Assembly: GCA_903945495.1 (NCBI GenBank) | Contig: CAJAVU010000021.1 | Span: 186,001-250,000, forward strand | Source: an uncultured Flavobacteriales bacterium | Lineage (GTDB): Bacteria > Bacteroidota > Bacteroidia > Flavobacteriales_D > Crocinitomicaceae | Reading direction: 5' to 3' | Length of the DNA stretch: 64,000 bases | Shown here: in pieces, positions 37,177-46,785 of the stretch | Numbering within the stretch: position 1 is the first letter of the stretch | How the letters are laid out: the number at the start of each line of letters is the position of its first letter | The notes under the pieces: generated by a model | Database searches by the model: none | The model's input: only the letters and a program-made list of their open reading frames with translations | What the model was told of the DNA's origin: nothing | Translations under genes and position numbers: made by a program

Positions 37177-38283
37177 TTAATGCATTGCTGGGGCATTATC
37201 AAAATTACCCAATTGATATAACATCTTAGTATGATCAGATAATGCTTGTCCAAATGTTTTATACGAATGATAAGGTAACTTAAATTCTTCAGCAGTTTCT
37301 TTTACAATTTTAGAAATAGAACTGTAATGAATATGGCAAATATTTGGAAATAAATGATGTTCAACTTGATAATTCAAACCGCCAACATACCACGAAAACA
37401 ACTTAGCACCAGGAGCAAAATTTGCCGTATTGTACAATTGACTAACCGCCCAATCCGCATCAATATTTCCAGAATCGTCTGGCATTGGATAATCAGAAGT
37501 TGGAACAACGTGTGCCGGTTGGAAAATGATTCCCAAAATAAATCCAGCAATAAATTGCATTACTAAAAACCCTAGAATTGTAAAATACCAAGGTGCTGGT
37601 GATAACCATATTGGTAAACCAAAGATCATTGCAGCATACAAGGTTTTAGAAATTATAATTCTTGTCAACAATTTTCCATACGTTAATTTTTGAGTACCAA
37701 GAAGACCAAGCTTATTGTAGCGAGCTGCTTGTTTATAATCTTTTGTTGTACACCAAACCAATGTCATCAAACAGTAAAGAAAATAGGCATAAATATGTTG
37801 GTATTTATGCATAGGTTTTCTTTCTTCATGGGGAGTAAATCGCATAACAGGTCCTGGATTGATGTCCTCATCAAAACCTGTTACGTTTGTGTACGTGTGA
37901 TGTAAAATATTGTGCTGAATTCTCCAGTTCGCGTCAACACCACCAAGAAAATATAAGATTGAACCAACGAATGTATTAACACCCTCTTTGTTTGAATACG
38001 CTCCGTGATTTGCATCATGCATCACAGAAAGACCTAGACCTGCCATACCAAATCCCATTAACATCCACATCCCTATAATGAACCATGTATTTGATGCATA
38101 AGTAAGAATGATGGTAAAAGGAACGAAATACAAAAGCAACATAAAAATCGTCTTGAAAACCATTTTAGAATTTGCATAACGCGTAATATTCTTTTCTTTA
38201 AAGTATTCATTTACGCGCTGGCGCAATACTTTATAGAATTCTTCGTTGTGGTTTCTTGCGAATTTTATATCTGAAAAATTCAT
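37177..38283 (-). CDS. Membrane fatty acid desaturase (acyl-CoA/acyl-lipid type)
   Basis: The 368-residue integral membrane protein has the three His boxes of di-iron desaturases: HDANHG (about residue 89), HNILHH (about 124) and QVEHHLFPNICH (about 305). The Gln in the third box is typical of front-end (delta-5/delta-6-like) desaturases, here without a fused cytochrome b5 domain. It introduces a double bond into membrane fatty acids, perhaps in response to cold. An exact -7 element lies about 25 bp upstream, and two small genes follow closely. Confidence 0.9.
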   Translation of the reverse strand: MNFSDIKFARNHNEEFYKVLRQRVNEYFKEKNITRYANSKMVFKTIFMLLLYFVPFTIILTYASNTWFIIGMWMLMGFGMAGLGLSVMHDANHGAYSNKEGVNTFVGSILYFLGGVDANWRIQHNILHHTYTNVTGFDEDINPGPVMRFTPHEERKPMHKYQHIYAYFLYCLMTLVWCTTKDYKQAARYNKLGLLGTQKLTYGKLLTRIIISKTLYAAMIFGLPIWLSPAPWYFTILGFLVMQFIAGFILGIIFQPAHVVPTSDYPMPDDSGNIDADWAVSQLYNTANFAPGAKLFSWYVGGLNYQVEHHLFPNICHIHYSSISKIVKETAEEFKLPYHSYKTFGQALSDHTKMLYQLGNFDNAPAMH

Positions 38284-38305
38284 AGATCTAACTTTTTTGT
38301 TTTTT

Positions 38306-38313
38306 CAAATTTA
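38306..38313 (-). promoter_or_regulatory. -7 promoter element TAaaTTTG of the desaturase operon
   Basis: Exact TAnnTTTG match on the minus strand, 23 bp before the desaturase ATG. Confidence 0.55.
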
Positions 38314-38408
38314 ACAAAATATTAACGGAAATTTTTATTTTCCAAGATTATCAACGCAAGCTTGTCATAAACTTCATTTTGTAAATCCAATCAAAACATT
38401 TTAATCTC

Positions 38409-38416
38409 TACTTTTG
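38409..38416 (+). promoter_or_regulatory. -7 promoter element TActTTTG of ispG
   Basis: Exact TAnnTTTG match 41 bp before the ispG ATG. Confidence 0.5.
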
Positions 38417-38456
38417 TTTTAAACGTACACAACAATACATTTCATACTAACTTATT

Positions 38457-40394
38457 ATGATTGAAGCAAATAAGAATTTAAACTATTGCATAAACATGTT
38501 CGACAGAGAACGTTTACCAACAGTTGAAGTTTCAATAGGTTCATTAAAATTAGGCGGGAATAATTCTATTCGCGTACAATCAATGACCACCACCGACACA
38601 ATGAACACCGAACTATCTGTTGATCAATCTGTTAGAATGATTGAAGCTGGTTGTGAACTGGTTAGACTTACTGCACCAAGTAAAAACGAAGCTGAGAATT
38701 TAAAGGTAATCAAACAACAATTAGTTGATAAAGGGTACACAACGCCGTTGGTTGCAGATATTCATTTTACACCCAACGCAGCCGAAATTGCCGCAAAACA
38801 TATTGAAAAAGTGCGTGTAAATCCTGGTAACTACGCTGATAAAAAGAAATTTGAAGAAATAGATTTCACTGAAGAGAGTTATCAAAAGGAATTAATTCGC
38901 ATCGAAGAAAAATTTACGCCGCTTATTCATATTTGTAAAGAAAATAATACTGCAATGCGAATTGGTACAAACCACGGTTCTTTGTCCGATCGCATTTTAA
39001 GTAAATACGGTGACACTCCCGAAGGAATGGTCGAATCGGCGATGGAATTTATTCGTATTTGTGAGAAAAATGAATTTTACAACTTGGTGATTTCGATGAA
39101 AGCAAGTAACACACTTGTAATGGTTCAAGCATATCGATTGCTCGCAGCTAGCATGATAAAAAATGGTCGTTGCTATCCATTGCATTTAGGTGTTACAGAA
39201 GCTGGAGATGGTGAAGATGGAAGAATTAAATCAGCAGTTGGAATTGGTGCTCTTTTAGAAGATGGTTTGGGCGATACTATTCGTGTTTCGTTAACAGAGG
39301 AACCAGAATTTGAAATGCCTGTTGCTAGAAAACTGATTGAAAAATTTGAAGTAAGCACTAACATCTTTACATTACCTGAGGTTCATGCTCAACGTCCATA
39401 TTCTCCATTCCATTACGAACGCAGACATTCTTCCGAAACACATAATATTGGAGGGAAACATGTTCCAGTAGTAATAGCGGATTTTTCAAATAAAGAAACA
39501 ATTACACCAGCCAACTTTTATGGATTTGGATATAACTATTCAGTACAACTTGATAAATGGAATTTACAAGATCAAGCGGCAGATTATGTATTCATAGGTG
39601 ATAAACAAATCGATTTTGAAGTACCCGGGACATTAGGTGTGATCTGTAATATACAAAACTGGAAAACCAACTATTCAAATAAACAAGGTTTTTACCCGCT
39701 TGTCAATTTGAACGAATTAGAAGCTCTTTCAAACGACCAAATGTGTTTTGTGACTGTTGATCCTAGCCACGAGAACAACTACTCAACGCTTGTTAATCAC
39801 CCAAAATCAGTTGTTTTATTAGACACTGAATATTCAAACAAAACTCAATTATATCGTTATATTTATTTTATTTTTGCGGAATTAAATATAAATAACGCCG
39901 TAATTTTCAAAATAAGTGATAAAGCAACAGACCCAGAAAACTATCAATTGAATGTTTCGAGTTCAGCTGGATCATTGTTTATTGATGGTTTTGGGGATGG
40001 ATTAATGTTAACTGGGACACAAGCCCAAACATTGATCAACTCTACAGCCTTTGGAATCCTCCAAGCAACTCGTACACGTATCTCCAAAACAGAATACATT
40101 TCATGTCCATCATGTGGAAGAACATTGTTTGATTTACAAGAAACGACAGCTAAGATTCGAAAAGAAACTTCCCATTTAAAAGGAATCAAAATCGGAATTA
40201 TGGGTTGTATTGTAAACGGACCAGGAGAAATGGCAGATGCAGATTACGGTTATGTTGGAACAGGACCAGGAAAAATAAATCTGTACAAAGAAAAGACGGT
40301 TGTCAAAAAGAACGTTCCTGAAGACGATGCCGTTCATCAACTCATCGAGCTCATCAAAGAAAATGGTGATTGGATAGCTCCAAAAGAAGCATAA
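38457..40394 (+). CDS. ispG: (E)-4-hydroxy-3-methylbut-2-enyl-diphosphate synthase, large form
   Basis: The 645-residue protein is the long IspG type, with an extra domain (about residues 290-520) between the TIM barrel and the iron-sulfur domain; short forms have about 370 residues. The barrel shows VQSMTTTDT and NPGNYADKK. The C-terminal part holds SCPSCGRT and GCIVNGPGE, whose three Cys and Glu bind the [4Fe-4S] cluster. It makes HMBPP in the penultimate step of the MEP isoprenoid pathway. It is a single gene between a -7 element and a terminator. Confidence 0.96.
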   Translation: MIEANKNLNYCINMFDRERLPTVEVSIGSLKLGGNNSIRVQSMTTTDTMNTELSVDQSVRMIEAGCELVRLTAPSKNEAENLKVIKQQLVDKGYTTPLVADIHFTPNAAEIAAKHIEKVRVNPGNYADKKKFEEIDFTEESYQKELIRIEEKFTPLIHICKENNTAMRIGTNHGSLSDRILSKYGDTPEGMVESAMEFIRICEKNEFYNLVISMKASNTLVMVQAYRLLAASMIKNGRCYPLHLGVTEAGDGEDGRIKSAVGIGALLEDGLGDTIRVSLTEEPEFEMPVARKLIEKFEVSTNIFTLPEVHAQRPYSPFHYERRHSSETHNIGGKHVPVVIADFSNKETITPANFYGFGYNYSVQLDKWNLQDQAADYVFIGDKQIDFEVPGTLGVICNIQNWKTNYSNKQGFYPLVNLNELEALSNDQMCFVTVDPSHENNYSTLVNHPKSVVLLDTEYSNKTQLYRYIYFIFAELNINNAVIFKISDKATDPENYQLNVSSSAGSLFIDGFGDGLMLTGTQAQTLINSTAFGILQATRTRISKTEYISCPSCGRTLFDLQETTAKIRKETSHLKGIKIGIMGCIVNGPGEMADADYGYVGTGPGKINLYKEKTVVKKNVPEDDAVHQLIELIKENGDWIAPKEA

Positions 40395-40428
40395 AAAAAG
40401 GTCCGAAATTAAGTTTCGGATCTTTTTT
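40394..40428 (+). terminator. Rho-independent terminator of ispG (may work in both directions)
   Basis: GGTCCGAAA pairs with TTTCGGATC (G-U pair included) around a short loop, with T runs on both strands. It lies between the convergent ispG and mnmG. Confidence 0.88.
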
Positions 40429-40437
40429 GTTTCATAT

Positions 40438-40455
40438 TAGTTCCACGTGGAACTA
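40438..40455. promoter_or_regulatory. parS-like palindrome between ispG and mnmG
   Basis: A perfect 18-bp palindrome, TAGTTCCACGTGGAACTA. The inner 14 bases fit the ParB-site consensus TGTTNCACGTGNAACA; only the two outermost bases of the 16-mer differ, and symmetrically. Confidence 0.65.
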
Positions 40456-40461
40456 TTCGTT

Positions 40462-42333
40462 TTATCTTCCTAAATGAATCAAAAGCACAGTAATATCACT
40501 TGGAGAAACACCACTAACGCGTGCCGCCTGTCCAATTGTAACTGGTTTTATTGCTGAAAGCTTTTCTTTTGCTTCTGAACTTAAGCTTTTCAACGCACGA
40601 TAATCAATAGAATCAGGAATCTTCACTTCTTCCATACGACCCATTTTCTTCGCTTGATCCTCTTCACGTTCAATATAACCTTCGTATTTCAATTGAATCT
40701 CAGCTTGAGAAACAACATCCGGATGTACCAAATTTAATTCAGAAGCCAGTTCATTTATCTCCACAGACATTTCCAAAACATCGTTCATCTCAATTTGAGG
40801 TCGTGTAATTAAACTACCCAACTTAACTTGTTGCGTAATTTCAGCACTTTCCTTTCTAGTTAAAATTGGATTTGCCATAGAAGGAGTGACGCCAATCGAC
40901 TTAAGTGCCTTTTTGAATTGATCAGTTCCAGCAACCTTTTTATTAACACGCTCTAACATTTCATCATCCGCCAAACCTATTTCATGACCAATTGGAGTCA
41001 AACGAACATCCGCATTATCTTGACGCAACAAGATGCGATACTCTGCACGACTTGTAAACATACGATACGGTTCTTTTGTCCCTTTCGTAATTAAATCATC
41101 AATCAAAACACCAATGTACGCATCACTACGATTCAAAATAATTGGTGACAATTCACGTACTTTTCTATGCGCATTTATTCCAGCCATCAAACCTTGACAA
41201 GCAGCTTCTTCGTATCCTGTCGTACCATTAATTTGTCCAGCGAAATACAAACCTGAAATCAATTTCGTTTCCAAGGTATGTTTCAACTGAGTAGGAGGGA
41301 AGTAATCATATTCAATCGCATATCCTGGACGAAACATTTTTGCTTGTTCAAAACCAGGAATTGTTCGCATTGCTTTCAACTGAACATCTTCAGGCAACGA
41401 TGTACTAAAACCATTCACATATATTTCAACAGTATTCCAACCTTCTGGTTCAACAAAAATTTGATGACGATCTCGATCTGCAAAACGATTTATCTTATCC
41501 TCAATACTCGGACAATATCTTGGACCCGTACTTTTAATTGAACCATTGAACATTGGTGAACGATCAAAACCTGTTCTCAATAAATCATGTGTTTGTTCAT
41601 TCGTATACGTAATGTGACAAGCATGTTGTTTTTGCAAAGCCAGCGTATTTCCAAAACTAAACTTCGAAGGATTCAAATCGCCATCTTGGATTTCCATTTT
41701 AGAATAATCCAACGAACGACCATCAACTCGAGGAGGTGTTCCTGTTTTCATTCTACCAGCCTCAAAACCTAAACGAATTAAATCTTCTGTAATTCCAGTT
41801 GAAGCTCTTTCTGCTGCACGTCCACCTCCAAATTGTTTTTCACCCATGTGAATCAAACCATTCAGAAACGTTCCGTTTGTCAAAACAACTGCCTTTGAAA
41901 AAATATCGATTCCAAGAGACGTTTTCACTCCGCGAATTTCTTCACCCTCCACAATCAAACCTGTGCACATGTCCTGCCAAAAATCAACATTTAGATTTCT
42001 TTCTAGCAACAGTCTCCATTCCTCAGCAAACAACATTCGATCATTCTGCGTTCTTGGTGACCACATTGCAGGACCTTTTGACAGGTTCAACATTCGAAAT
42101 TGAATCGCGCTTCGGTCGCTCACAAAACCTGAACCACCACCAAGCGCATCAATTTCTCGAACAATTTGTCCTTTTGCAACTCCACCCATCGCTGGATTGC
42201 AACTCATTTGCGCAATTGTATTCATGTTCATCGTCACCAACAACACACTACTTCCCATCTTCGCAGCAGCATTTGCGGCTTCACAACCCGCATGACCACC
42301 ACCAACAACTATAACATCATACTCTTTTAACAT
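40462..42333 (-). CDS. mnmG: tRNA uridine-5-carboxymethylaminomethyl modification enzyme MnmG (GidA)
   Basis: The 623-residue protein has the FAD-binding start [20 protein letters not shown] and the MnmG signatures [22 protein letters not shown] and GTPPRVDGR, and ends with the helical MnmE-binding domain. With MnmE (20945-22312) it forms the cmnm5U34 tRNA modification enzyme. In many bacteria it sits near the replication origin beside parAB. Here parA and parB are not in view, but parS-type sites lie on both sides of the gene. A -7 element at 42355-42362 overlaps one of them. Confidence 0.97.
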   Translation of the reverse strand: MLKEYDVIVVGGGHAGCEAANAAAKMGSSVLLVTMNMNTIAQMSCNPAMGGVAKGQIVREIDALGGGSGFVSDRSAIQFRMLNLSKGPAMWSPRTQNDRMLFAEEWRLLLERNLNVDFWQDMCTGLIVEGEEIRGVKTSLGIDIFSKAVVLTNGTFLNGLIHMGEKQFGGGRAAERASTGITEDLIRLGFEAGRMKTGTPPRVDGRSLDYSKMEIQDGDLNPSKFSFGNTLALQKQHACHITYTNEQTHDLLRTGFDRSPMFNGSIKSTGPRYCPSIEDKINRFADRDRHQIFVEPEGWNTVEIYVNGFSTSLPEDVQLKAMRTIPGFEQAKMFRPGYAIEYDYFPPTQLKHTLETKLISGLYFAGQINGTTGYEEAACQGLMAGINAHRKVRELSPIILNRSDAYIGVLIDDLITKGTKEPYRMFTSRAEYRILLRQDNADVRLTPIGHEIGLADDEMLERVNKKVAGTDQFKKALKSIGVTPSMANPILTRKESAEITQQVKLGSLITRPQIEMNDVLEMSVEINELASELNLVHPDVVSQAEIQLKYEGYIEREEDQAKKMGRMEEVKIPDSIDYRALKSLSSEAKEKLSAIKPVTIGQAARVSGVSPSDITVLLIHLGR

Positions 42334-42340
42334 AACTCAA

Positions 42341-42356
42341 TGTTTCACGTGGAACA
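42341..42356. promoter_or_regulatory. parS site in the mnmG leader
   Basis: TGTTTCACGTGGAACA matches the ParB-site consensus TGTTNCACGTGNAACA at all 14 defined positions. It lies 7 bp upstream of the mnmG ATG and touches the -7 element. Confidence 0.85.
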
Positions 42357-42362
42357 AAATTA
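42355..42362 (-). promoter_or_regulatory. -7 promoter element TAatTTTG of mnmG
   Basis: Exact TAnnTTTG match on the minus strand, 21 bp before the mnmG ATG, overlapping the end of the parS site by two bases. Confidence 0.5.
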
Positions 42363-42378
42363 CAACCATTCAAGAAGA

Positions 42379-42804
42379 TTATGTTTCACGTGGAACATAT
42401 TTCTTAAGATAAAAATCTTCCTTCACACGCATTTGTTTTTCATCTTCATCCGACTTATCCTTATAACCACATAAATGCAACACACCATGGACACAAACAC
42501 GTCTTAATTCAGAGTCATATTCAGTGTTCAACTCGACAGAATTATCCAGAACACGATCTATTGATATAAACAAATCACCACTCACTATGTTTTCTTCACA
42601 ATAGTCAAACGTGATAATATCCGTATAATAATCATGCTGTAAAAAATCAATATTCATCTTCAGCAAGGCCTCATCTGAACAAAAAATCAAATTTACATCA
42701 CCCGCTTCAAAACCTTCATCCACTATAACTTGCTCGAGCCATAAAGCAAAATGTTCCGAGTCAAGACCCGGAACATTCACATCTTCTAAAGAAAATTCTA
42801 TCAT
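42379..42804 (-). CDS. ybeY: Endoribonuclease YbeY (rRNA maturation)
   Basis: The 141-residue protein has the YbeY motif HGVLHLCGYKD near residue 109, with DVNLIFCSDEALLKMN and DIITFDY upstream. The first two His ligands are present; where many YbeY proteins have a third His (GYDH), this one has Lys-Asp, a form I recall in other Bacteroidota, with the Asp possibly taking the metal. YbeY processes the 3' end of 16S rRNA. Its last codons (VPRET) are encoded by a parS site. It lies between the RsbW-like gene, which it abuts, and mnmG. Confidence 0.9.
   Translation of the reverse strand: MIEFSLEDVNVPGLDSEHFALWLEQVIVDEGFEAGDVNLIFCSDEALLKMNIDFLQHDYYTDIITFDYCEENIVSGDLFISIDRVLDNSVELNTEYDSELRRVCVHGVLHLCGYKDKSDEDEKQMRVKEDFYLKKYVPRET
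42382..42397. promoter_or_regulatory. parS site inside the 3' end of ybeY
   Basis: A second exact TGTTTCACGTGGAACA, 25 bp after the first and in the same orientation. It codes for the last residues of YbeY just before the stop. Confidence 0.85.
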
Positions 42805-43218
42805 CTATTTTGTAAAATATATATTCACACTTGTTCCAGCATCTTCATAAACTACTTCATCCGCCAGATTCTTCATTAAGAAAATACCTCGACCGTTTTC
42901 CTTCAAAATATTCTCAGGGGCAGTAGGGTCGGGTAGGTGATCGAAATCAAATCCTCTTCCTTGATCTTTCACATTGAAACAAAACTCAGAAGGATTATCT
43001 CCAACCGCAACTTTAACTTCAGTTGTCACAACCTTTCCATTACCGTGTTCGATTGCATTGTTCACAGCTTCAGTCACCGCAATTAAAACATTACCATAAA
43101 AGTCTTCATTCACACCTAACTGGTTACAAACACGATCTACAAGCATTTCAACTTGTGAGACTGCCTCAAAATCAGACGGGATAGATAACGTGTCAATAAT
43201 TGTAAATCCTTCTTTCAT
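42805..43218 (-). CDS. RsbW-like anti-sigma-factor/serine kinase ATPase
   Basis: The 137-residue protein is a single GHKL ATPase domain of the HATPase_c_2 type. The N box is EAVNNAIEHGN (about residue 58), and the G boxes are DQGRGFDF and NGRGIFLMKNLADEV. Such proteins phosphorylate anti-sigma antagonists or bind sigma factors directly; the partner here is unknown. It is 24 bp after the DUF4175 gene and its stop abuts ybeY, so the order DUF4175-ATPase-ybeY-mnmG looks like one co-oriented cluster. Confidence 0.88.
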   Translation of the reverse strand: MKEGFTIIDTLSIPSDFEAVSQVEMLVDRVCNQLGVNEDFYGNVLIAVTEAVNNAIEHGNGKVVTTEVKVAVGDNPSEFCFNVKDQGRGFDFDHLPDPTAPENILKENGRGIFLMKNLADEVVYEDAGTSVNIYFTK

Positions 43219-43242
43219 ATCAAATTACTATAGTTAAATCAA

Positions 43243-46200
43243 CTATAAACTCTGATTGAAATATTCGTTCGCTTTATCCTTATAGTACTTTCTATACACT
43301 GGATCAACCGTACGTAACAATTCAATTTGATTGAGTTTTTGCTTGTTATACTCATCAAAGCGAATTTTGTTACCATAATTCTCATTTTTTCCAGAAGTTG
43401 ATTCTCTTTTTTCCTCAAAGCCTCTTTCCATCAGCGCCTTCTCGCTCTCCAATAAACGCGTTAAAATATCTTTTTGACGCTTTACTAGATCCTTAGAAAA
43501 ATTCTTATTAATTAAATCCTTTTCTTGTTCTTCCAATTCTTTAATTAACGGATTCAGTTGATTGCCCTTGCCTTTACCGTCTTTGTTTAATTCATTTCTC
43601 ATCTGCTCAAGTCGCTGACGAATGGCCGTTTGTTCAGCAGCCATTTTAGCAATTTCCTTATTTCCCAACCCCGGCATTCCCATACCACTTTGACCAGGTT
43701 TCTGTCCTGGTTGATCGCCAGGTTTCTCTCCTCCGGGATTCGGACCTTTCTCCATTTGCTGTAATTGCTTTTTCAACATTTGTTTCATGTCACCTGGGTT
43801 CATAGAACTACCCGGTTTTGGTTTCCCTTTTCCTCCTGGTTTATTGCAACTACCTGAACCTTCCATTTTATCTTTCATCTGGTTCTGCATACTCTGTAAA
43901 CTTTCATTTAACAACAGTGCCAAATTATTATATGCTGTCATCACAGTTTGTTGACGTAATCCCAATTCACGTTTACGGTGTTCATCAATATCTTCCAAAG
44001 CAAGATCATGATTCTCCTTAATAACAGCTAATTCCTTATCCACAAAAGATGCGATTTTCGGCTGTCGTTTTGCTAACGCTAACAAACTATCACGCACAAT
44101 CTTTGTGTCATCTACAATAGTCCTTTGTTTACGACCGTAACGTCTGTAAGCAGGATCAGAATCATTTATACGTGAGAAACGAAGCATAACATCTTCCTGA
44201 TCAAAACTCAAAGCCATAAGACTCTCTAAAATATTCCTCAAACTATTGATGTCCTCTTCTTCCTGTTGTTTGTTTGACTCTTGTTGCTGACTATCCAACT
44301 TCTCAGCTAACTGTTCCATTTCCTCTGCTGCACTTTTTTGACTCTCACCAGCTTTCTTCGATTTACCACTTTCCATATTGGACTTCGAATCATTCAAATC
44401 CTGCTGGATCTTTTCCTGCTCTTCCTTCGTATCGCCAATCTCCATTGGTTTCTCTAATGACTTATTAAGCTCATTCATCTCATCCAAGTCCTTCTTAAGA
44501 TCATCAAACTTCTTATTGATTTCTTCTTGTTTTTTCAGTCCTTCTTCTTTGCTTAAAGATTCCTTCTCCAACTGTTCTTTCAAATTATTTTGCTCCTTAG
44601 CAAGCTCTTTAAGCTCTTTTTCTATGTTATCAATCTTCTCATTAACTTGAAGGCGTTTAAGCATCTCTAACGAGCGGTCTAATTGCTTATTCATATCCTC
44701 AGATGATTGTTCTATCTCGTCAAGTTTTTCTTTTAATTCTTCCTTGTTGTTCTGCTCTAATAACTTCTCTAGTTGATTCAAAAGATCACGCAATTCATCA
44801 TCCATCAACTCTTCCAACAACTTCTCAATCATATCTTGTTTTTCCATCAACTCCTTGTCCATTTCAGACAGTTGATTCTTCTCTTGCGTACTTTGCTCCA
44901 TCATTTGTTGCATGTTCTCAAGCGACTCCAAAATACTTTTTTGTTCTTCTTTCAGCTGATTGATTTGGTTCGTTTTGTTCCAATCACTCTTCTTACTATT
45001 CAGCACATCTTTCTTCAACTTGTCTACGTCCTTTTGGAAATCTTTCGTTCGTTTCAAAAGATCTGTTAGATCTTCATTTACCTTCGTTTGATCTTCTTCG
45101 CGTTTCTCATTTAACTCTTCCAAAGAAGGTAACTTATATGTATAAACTTGACTTCTTGTTGACTTAGATCCATTCACACCGTCATTGTCTGAAACAACAA
45201 AATAATACTCGATTCGATCATTTAACTTGACGTTCTCTCGTCTGAAATCTACTCCAAAATCGAATGATTGGCTTGTACCATTTACACGTTGAACAGACAT
45301 ACGTTCTTCACGTTTCTGACCTTTTTCTGAAATGATTGTATAGACAAAATTCAATCCATTCAACCCATAATCGTCTGAAACTTGACCTTTGAAATAGCGA
45401 ACGCCTTCAGAAACTGTATCGTTCATTTCCTCAACTTGTATTGCCGGATAAGCGTCCTTCACAACACTTATCTGATACGAAACAGAATCAATTTTTGAGG
45501 AATATTGGTTACCTAGTACAAGTCCCAATTGCGATGACTGAACCAACTTCTTTGAAAATTTCAATCCTTCAGTTGAATAACGTTTCTTAGAACCGTTGAA
45601 CAACACTTCTATAAAACGTGTATTCTTTGCTACTAAACTCCACTCTATTTCCGTACCTTCTGGCACAGTTAAATCCCCAGAATTTGTAATAATTTCATCT
45701 GTTTTACCTAAATATTTAGGATAGACTAAACGCGCTTCAAACTTCCCAACTGTTGCTTTACCAAACACTTTTAAATTATACTGAGCACTCTCGAATTCAT
45801 TTGCCTCAAAACTAAAAGAACCCGACTTTTTTGGTTTTTTAATGATTCCTGAGAAAGAGTTCTTCCCTGTTTTCTTCATTAAAAACTTACCATTTTCACT
45901 AAGTAAATAAACCTGTTCAGGTAATTCTTTTCCTTTCAAAACTACTTCAACTGGTAAATCGTCACCCTCTTCAACCACCAATTTTCCATCAGCAAGAACG
46001 AATTCAAAAGGCGCTTCTTCTTTAAATTCTTTCGAGTAGTTTACAACCCTTTCCGTTCCGTCCGTAAATAAACTTGGTGCCGCAACACCTATCACAATGA
46101 AAACAAGAAAAACTGGAAGTAGATATTTTACATAACGACGATTCGATTTAAAATCAATTGCAGAAGTAAATGGAACTACACTTAAGGCGTTTGAACGTTG

Positions 46201-46602
46201 TGCAACACTCGCTCTTAACAATTCAATATTTCCTTCATTACTATCTAAAGCATCATGTAACTGAAGTGTGTTTTTCAAGCGGTCCGAAACAGCAGGGAAA
46301 AAAGAACCAATAATTTCAGATGCCTGATAGCGATTAATTCTTTTTCCAAAAGAATACAACCTCATTAATGGAATCAATAAATACTTTCCTAGAATGAAAA
46401 GATTAACCCCAATAAATGTAAAGAACAATGTTCCACGTGTAATGCTTCCAAAACGACCGAAATACTCTAAAGTCGTTGTGAGTAAAAAAGAACCTAACAG
46501 AACCCCAACAAAAAGTAGTGCACCTTTTATCATTTGATTCTTGTAATACTTGCGTATAAAAGCATCAATTTGTTCAATTAATCGATCAAAAGAATTCACC
46601 AT
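43243..46602 (-). CDS. Giant DUF4175 membrane protein with long coiled coil
   Basis: The 1,119-residue protein has two close membrane helices (about 25-45 and 52-75) and a third near 150-170, then a beta-rich, probably periplasmic part (about 190-480). A long, highly charged coiled coil fills about 495-790 (Lys, Glu, Leu and Gln rich). After a conserved helical part comes a Gly/Pro/Lys-rich stretch (about 905-975) and a charged C-terminus. It matches the DUF4175 family of Bacteroidota, whose role is unknown. The first gene of the cluster leading to mnmG. Confidence 0.85.
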   Translation of the reverse strand: MVNSFDRLIEQIDAFIRKYYKNQMIKGALLFVGVLLGSFLLTTTLEYFGRFGSITRGTLFFTFIGVNLFILGKYLLIPLMRLYSFGKRINRYQASEIIGSFFPAVSDRLKNTLQLHDALDSNEGNIELLRASVAQRSNALSVVPFTSAIDFKSNRRYVKYLLPVFLVFIVIGVAAPSLFTDGTERVVNYSKEFKEEAPFEFVLADGKLVVEEGDDLPVEVVLKGKELPEQVYLLSENGKFLMKKTGKNSFSGIIKKPKKSGSFSFEANEFESAQYNLKVFGKATVGKFEARLVYPKYLGKTDEIITNSGDLTVPEGTEIEWSLVAKNTRFIEVLFNGSKKRYSTEGLKFSKKLVQSSQLGLVLGNQYSSKIDSVSYQISVVKDAYPAIQVEEMNDTVSEGVRYFKGQVSDDYGLNGLNFVYTIISEKGQKREERMSVQRVNGTSQSFDFGVDFRRENVKLNDRIEYYFVVSDNDGVNGSKSTRSQVYTYKLPSLEELNEKREEDQTKVNEDLTDLLKRTKDFQKDVDKLKKDVLNSKKSDWNKTNQINQLKEEQKSILESLENMQQMMEQSTQEKNQLSEMDKELMEKQDMIEKLLEELMDDELRDLLNQLEKLLEQNNKEELKEKLDEIEQSSEDMNKQLDRSLEMLKRLQVNEKIDNIEKELKELAKEQNNLKEQLEKESLSKEEGLKKQEEINKKFDDLKKDLDEMNELNKSLEKPMEIGDTKEEQEKIQQDLNDSKSNMESGKSKKAGESQKSAAEEMEQLAEKLDSQQQESNKQQEEEDINSLRNILESLMALSFDQEDVMLRFSRINDSDPAYRRYGRKQRTIVDDTKIVRDSLLALAKRQPKIASFVDKELAVIKENHDLALEDIDEHRKRELGLRQQTVMTAYNNLALLLNESLQSMQNQMKDKMEGSGSCNKPGGKGKPKPGSSMNPGDMKQMLKKQLQQMEKGPNPGGEKPGDQPGQKPGQSGMGMPGLGNKEIAKMAAEQTAIRQRLEQMRNELNKDGKGKGNQLNPLIKELEEQEKDLINKNFSKDLVKRQKDILTRLLESEKALMERGFEEKRESTSGKNENYGNKIRFDEYNKQKLNQIELLRTVDPVYRKYYKDKANEYFNQSL

Positions 46603-46761
46603 AAATCAGCTTGTGTATTGCTTAACTTACTAAAGTAAAACATATCTATCAAAACGCGTAATTATTAAGCTTATTTAACGATACATTATAATACTTGAAA
46701 CGTTCAACGTCTTCACGTTCACAAAAAATCAGAATCAGAATTTCAATACTTTAATTCTACT

Positions 46762-46769
46762 TATCTTTG
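46762..46769 (+). promoter_or_regulatory. -7 promoter element TAtcTTTG of gltX
   Basis: Exact TAnnTTTG match 16 bp before the gltX ATG. Confidence 0.55.
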
Positions 46770-46785
46770 CTGCAAAATTCAAACA

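Noticed and set aside
46429-46444. TGTTCCACGTGTAATG in the DUF4175 gene as a parS site
   Set aside because: Only one half of the palindrome fits the consensus.
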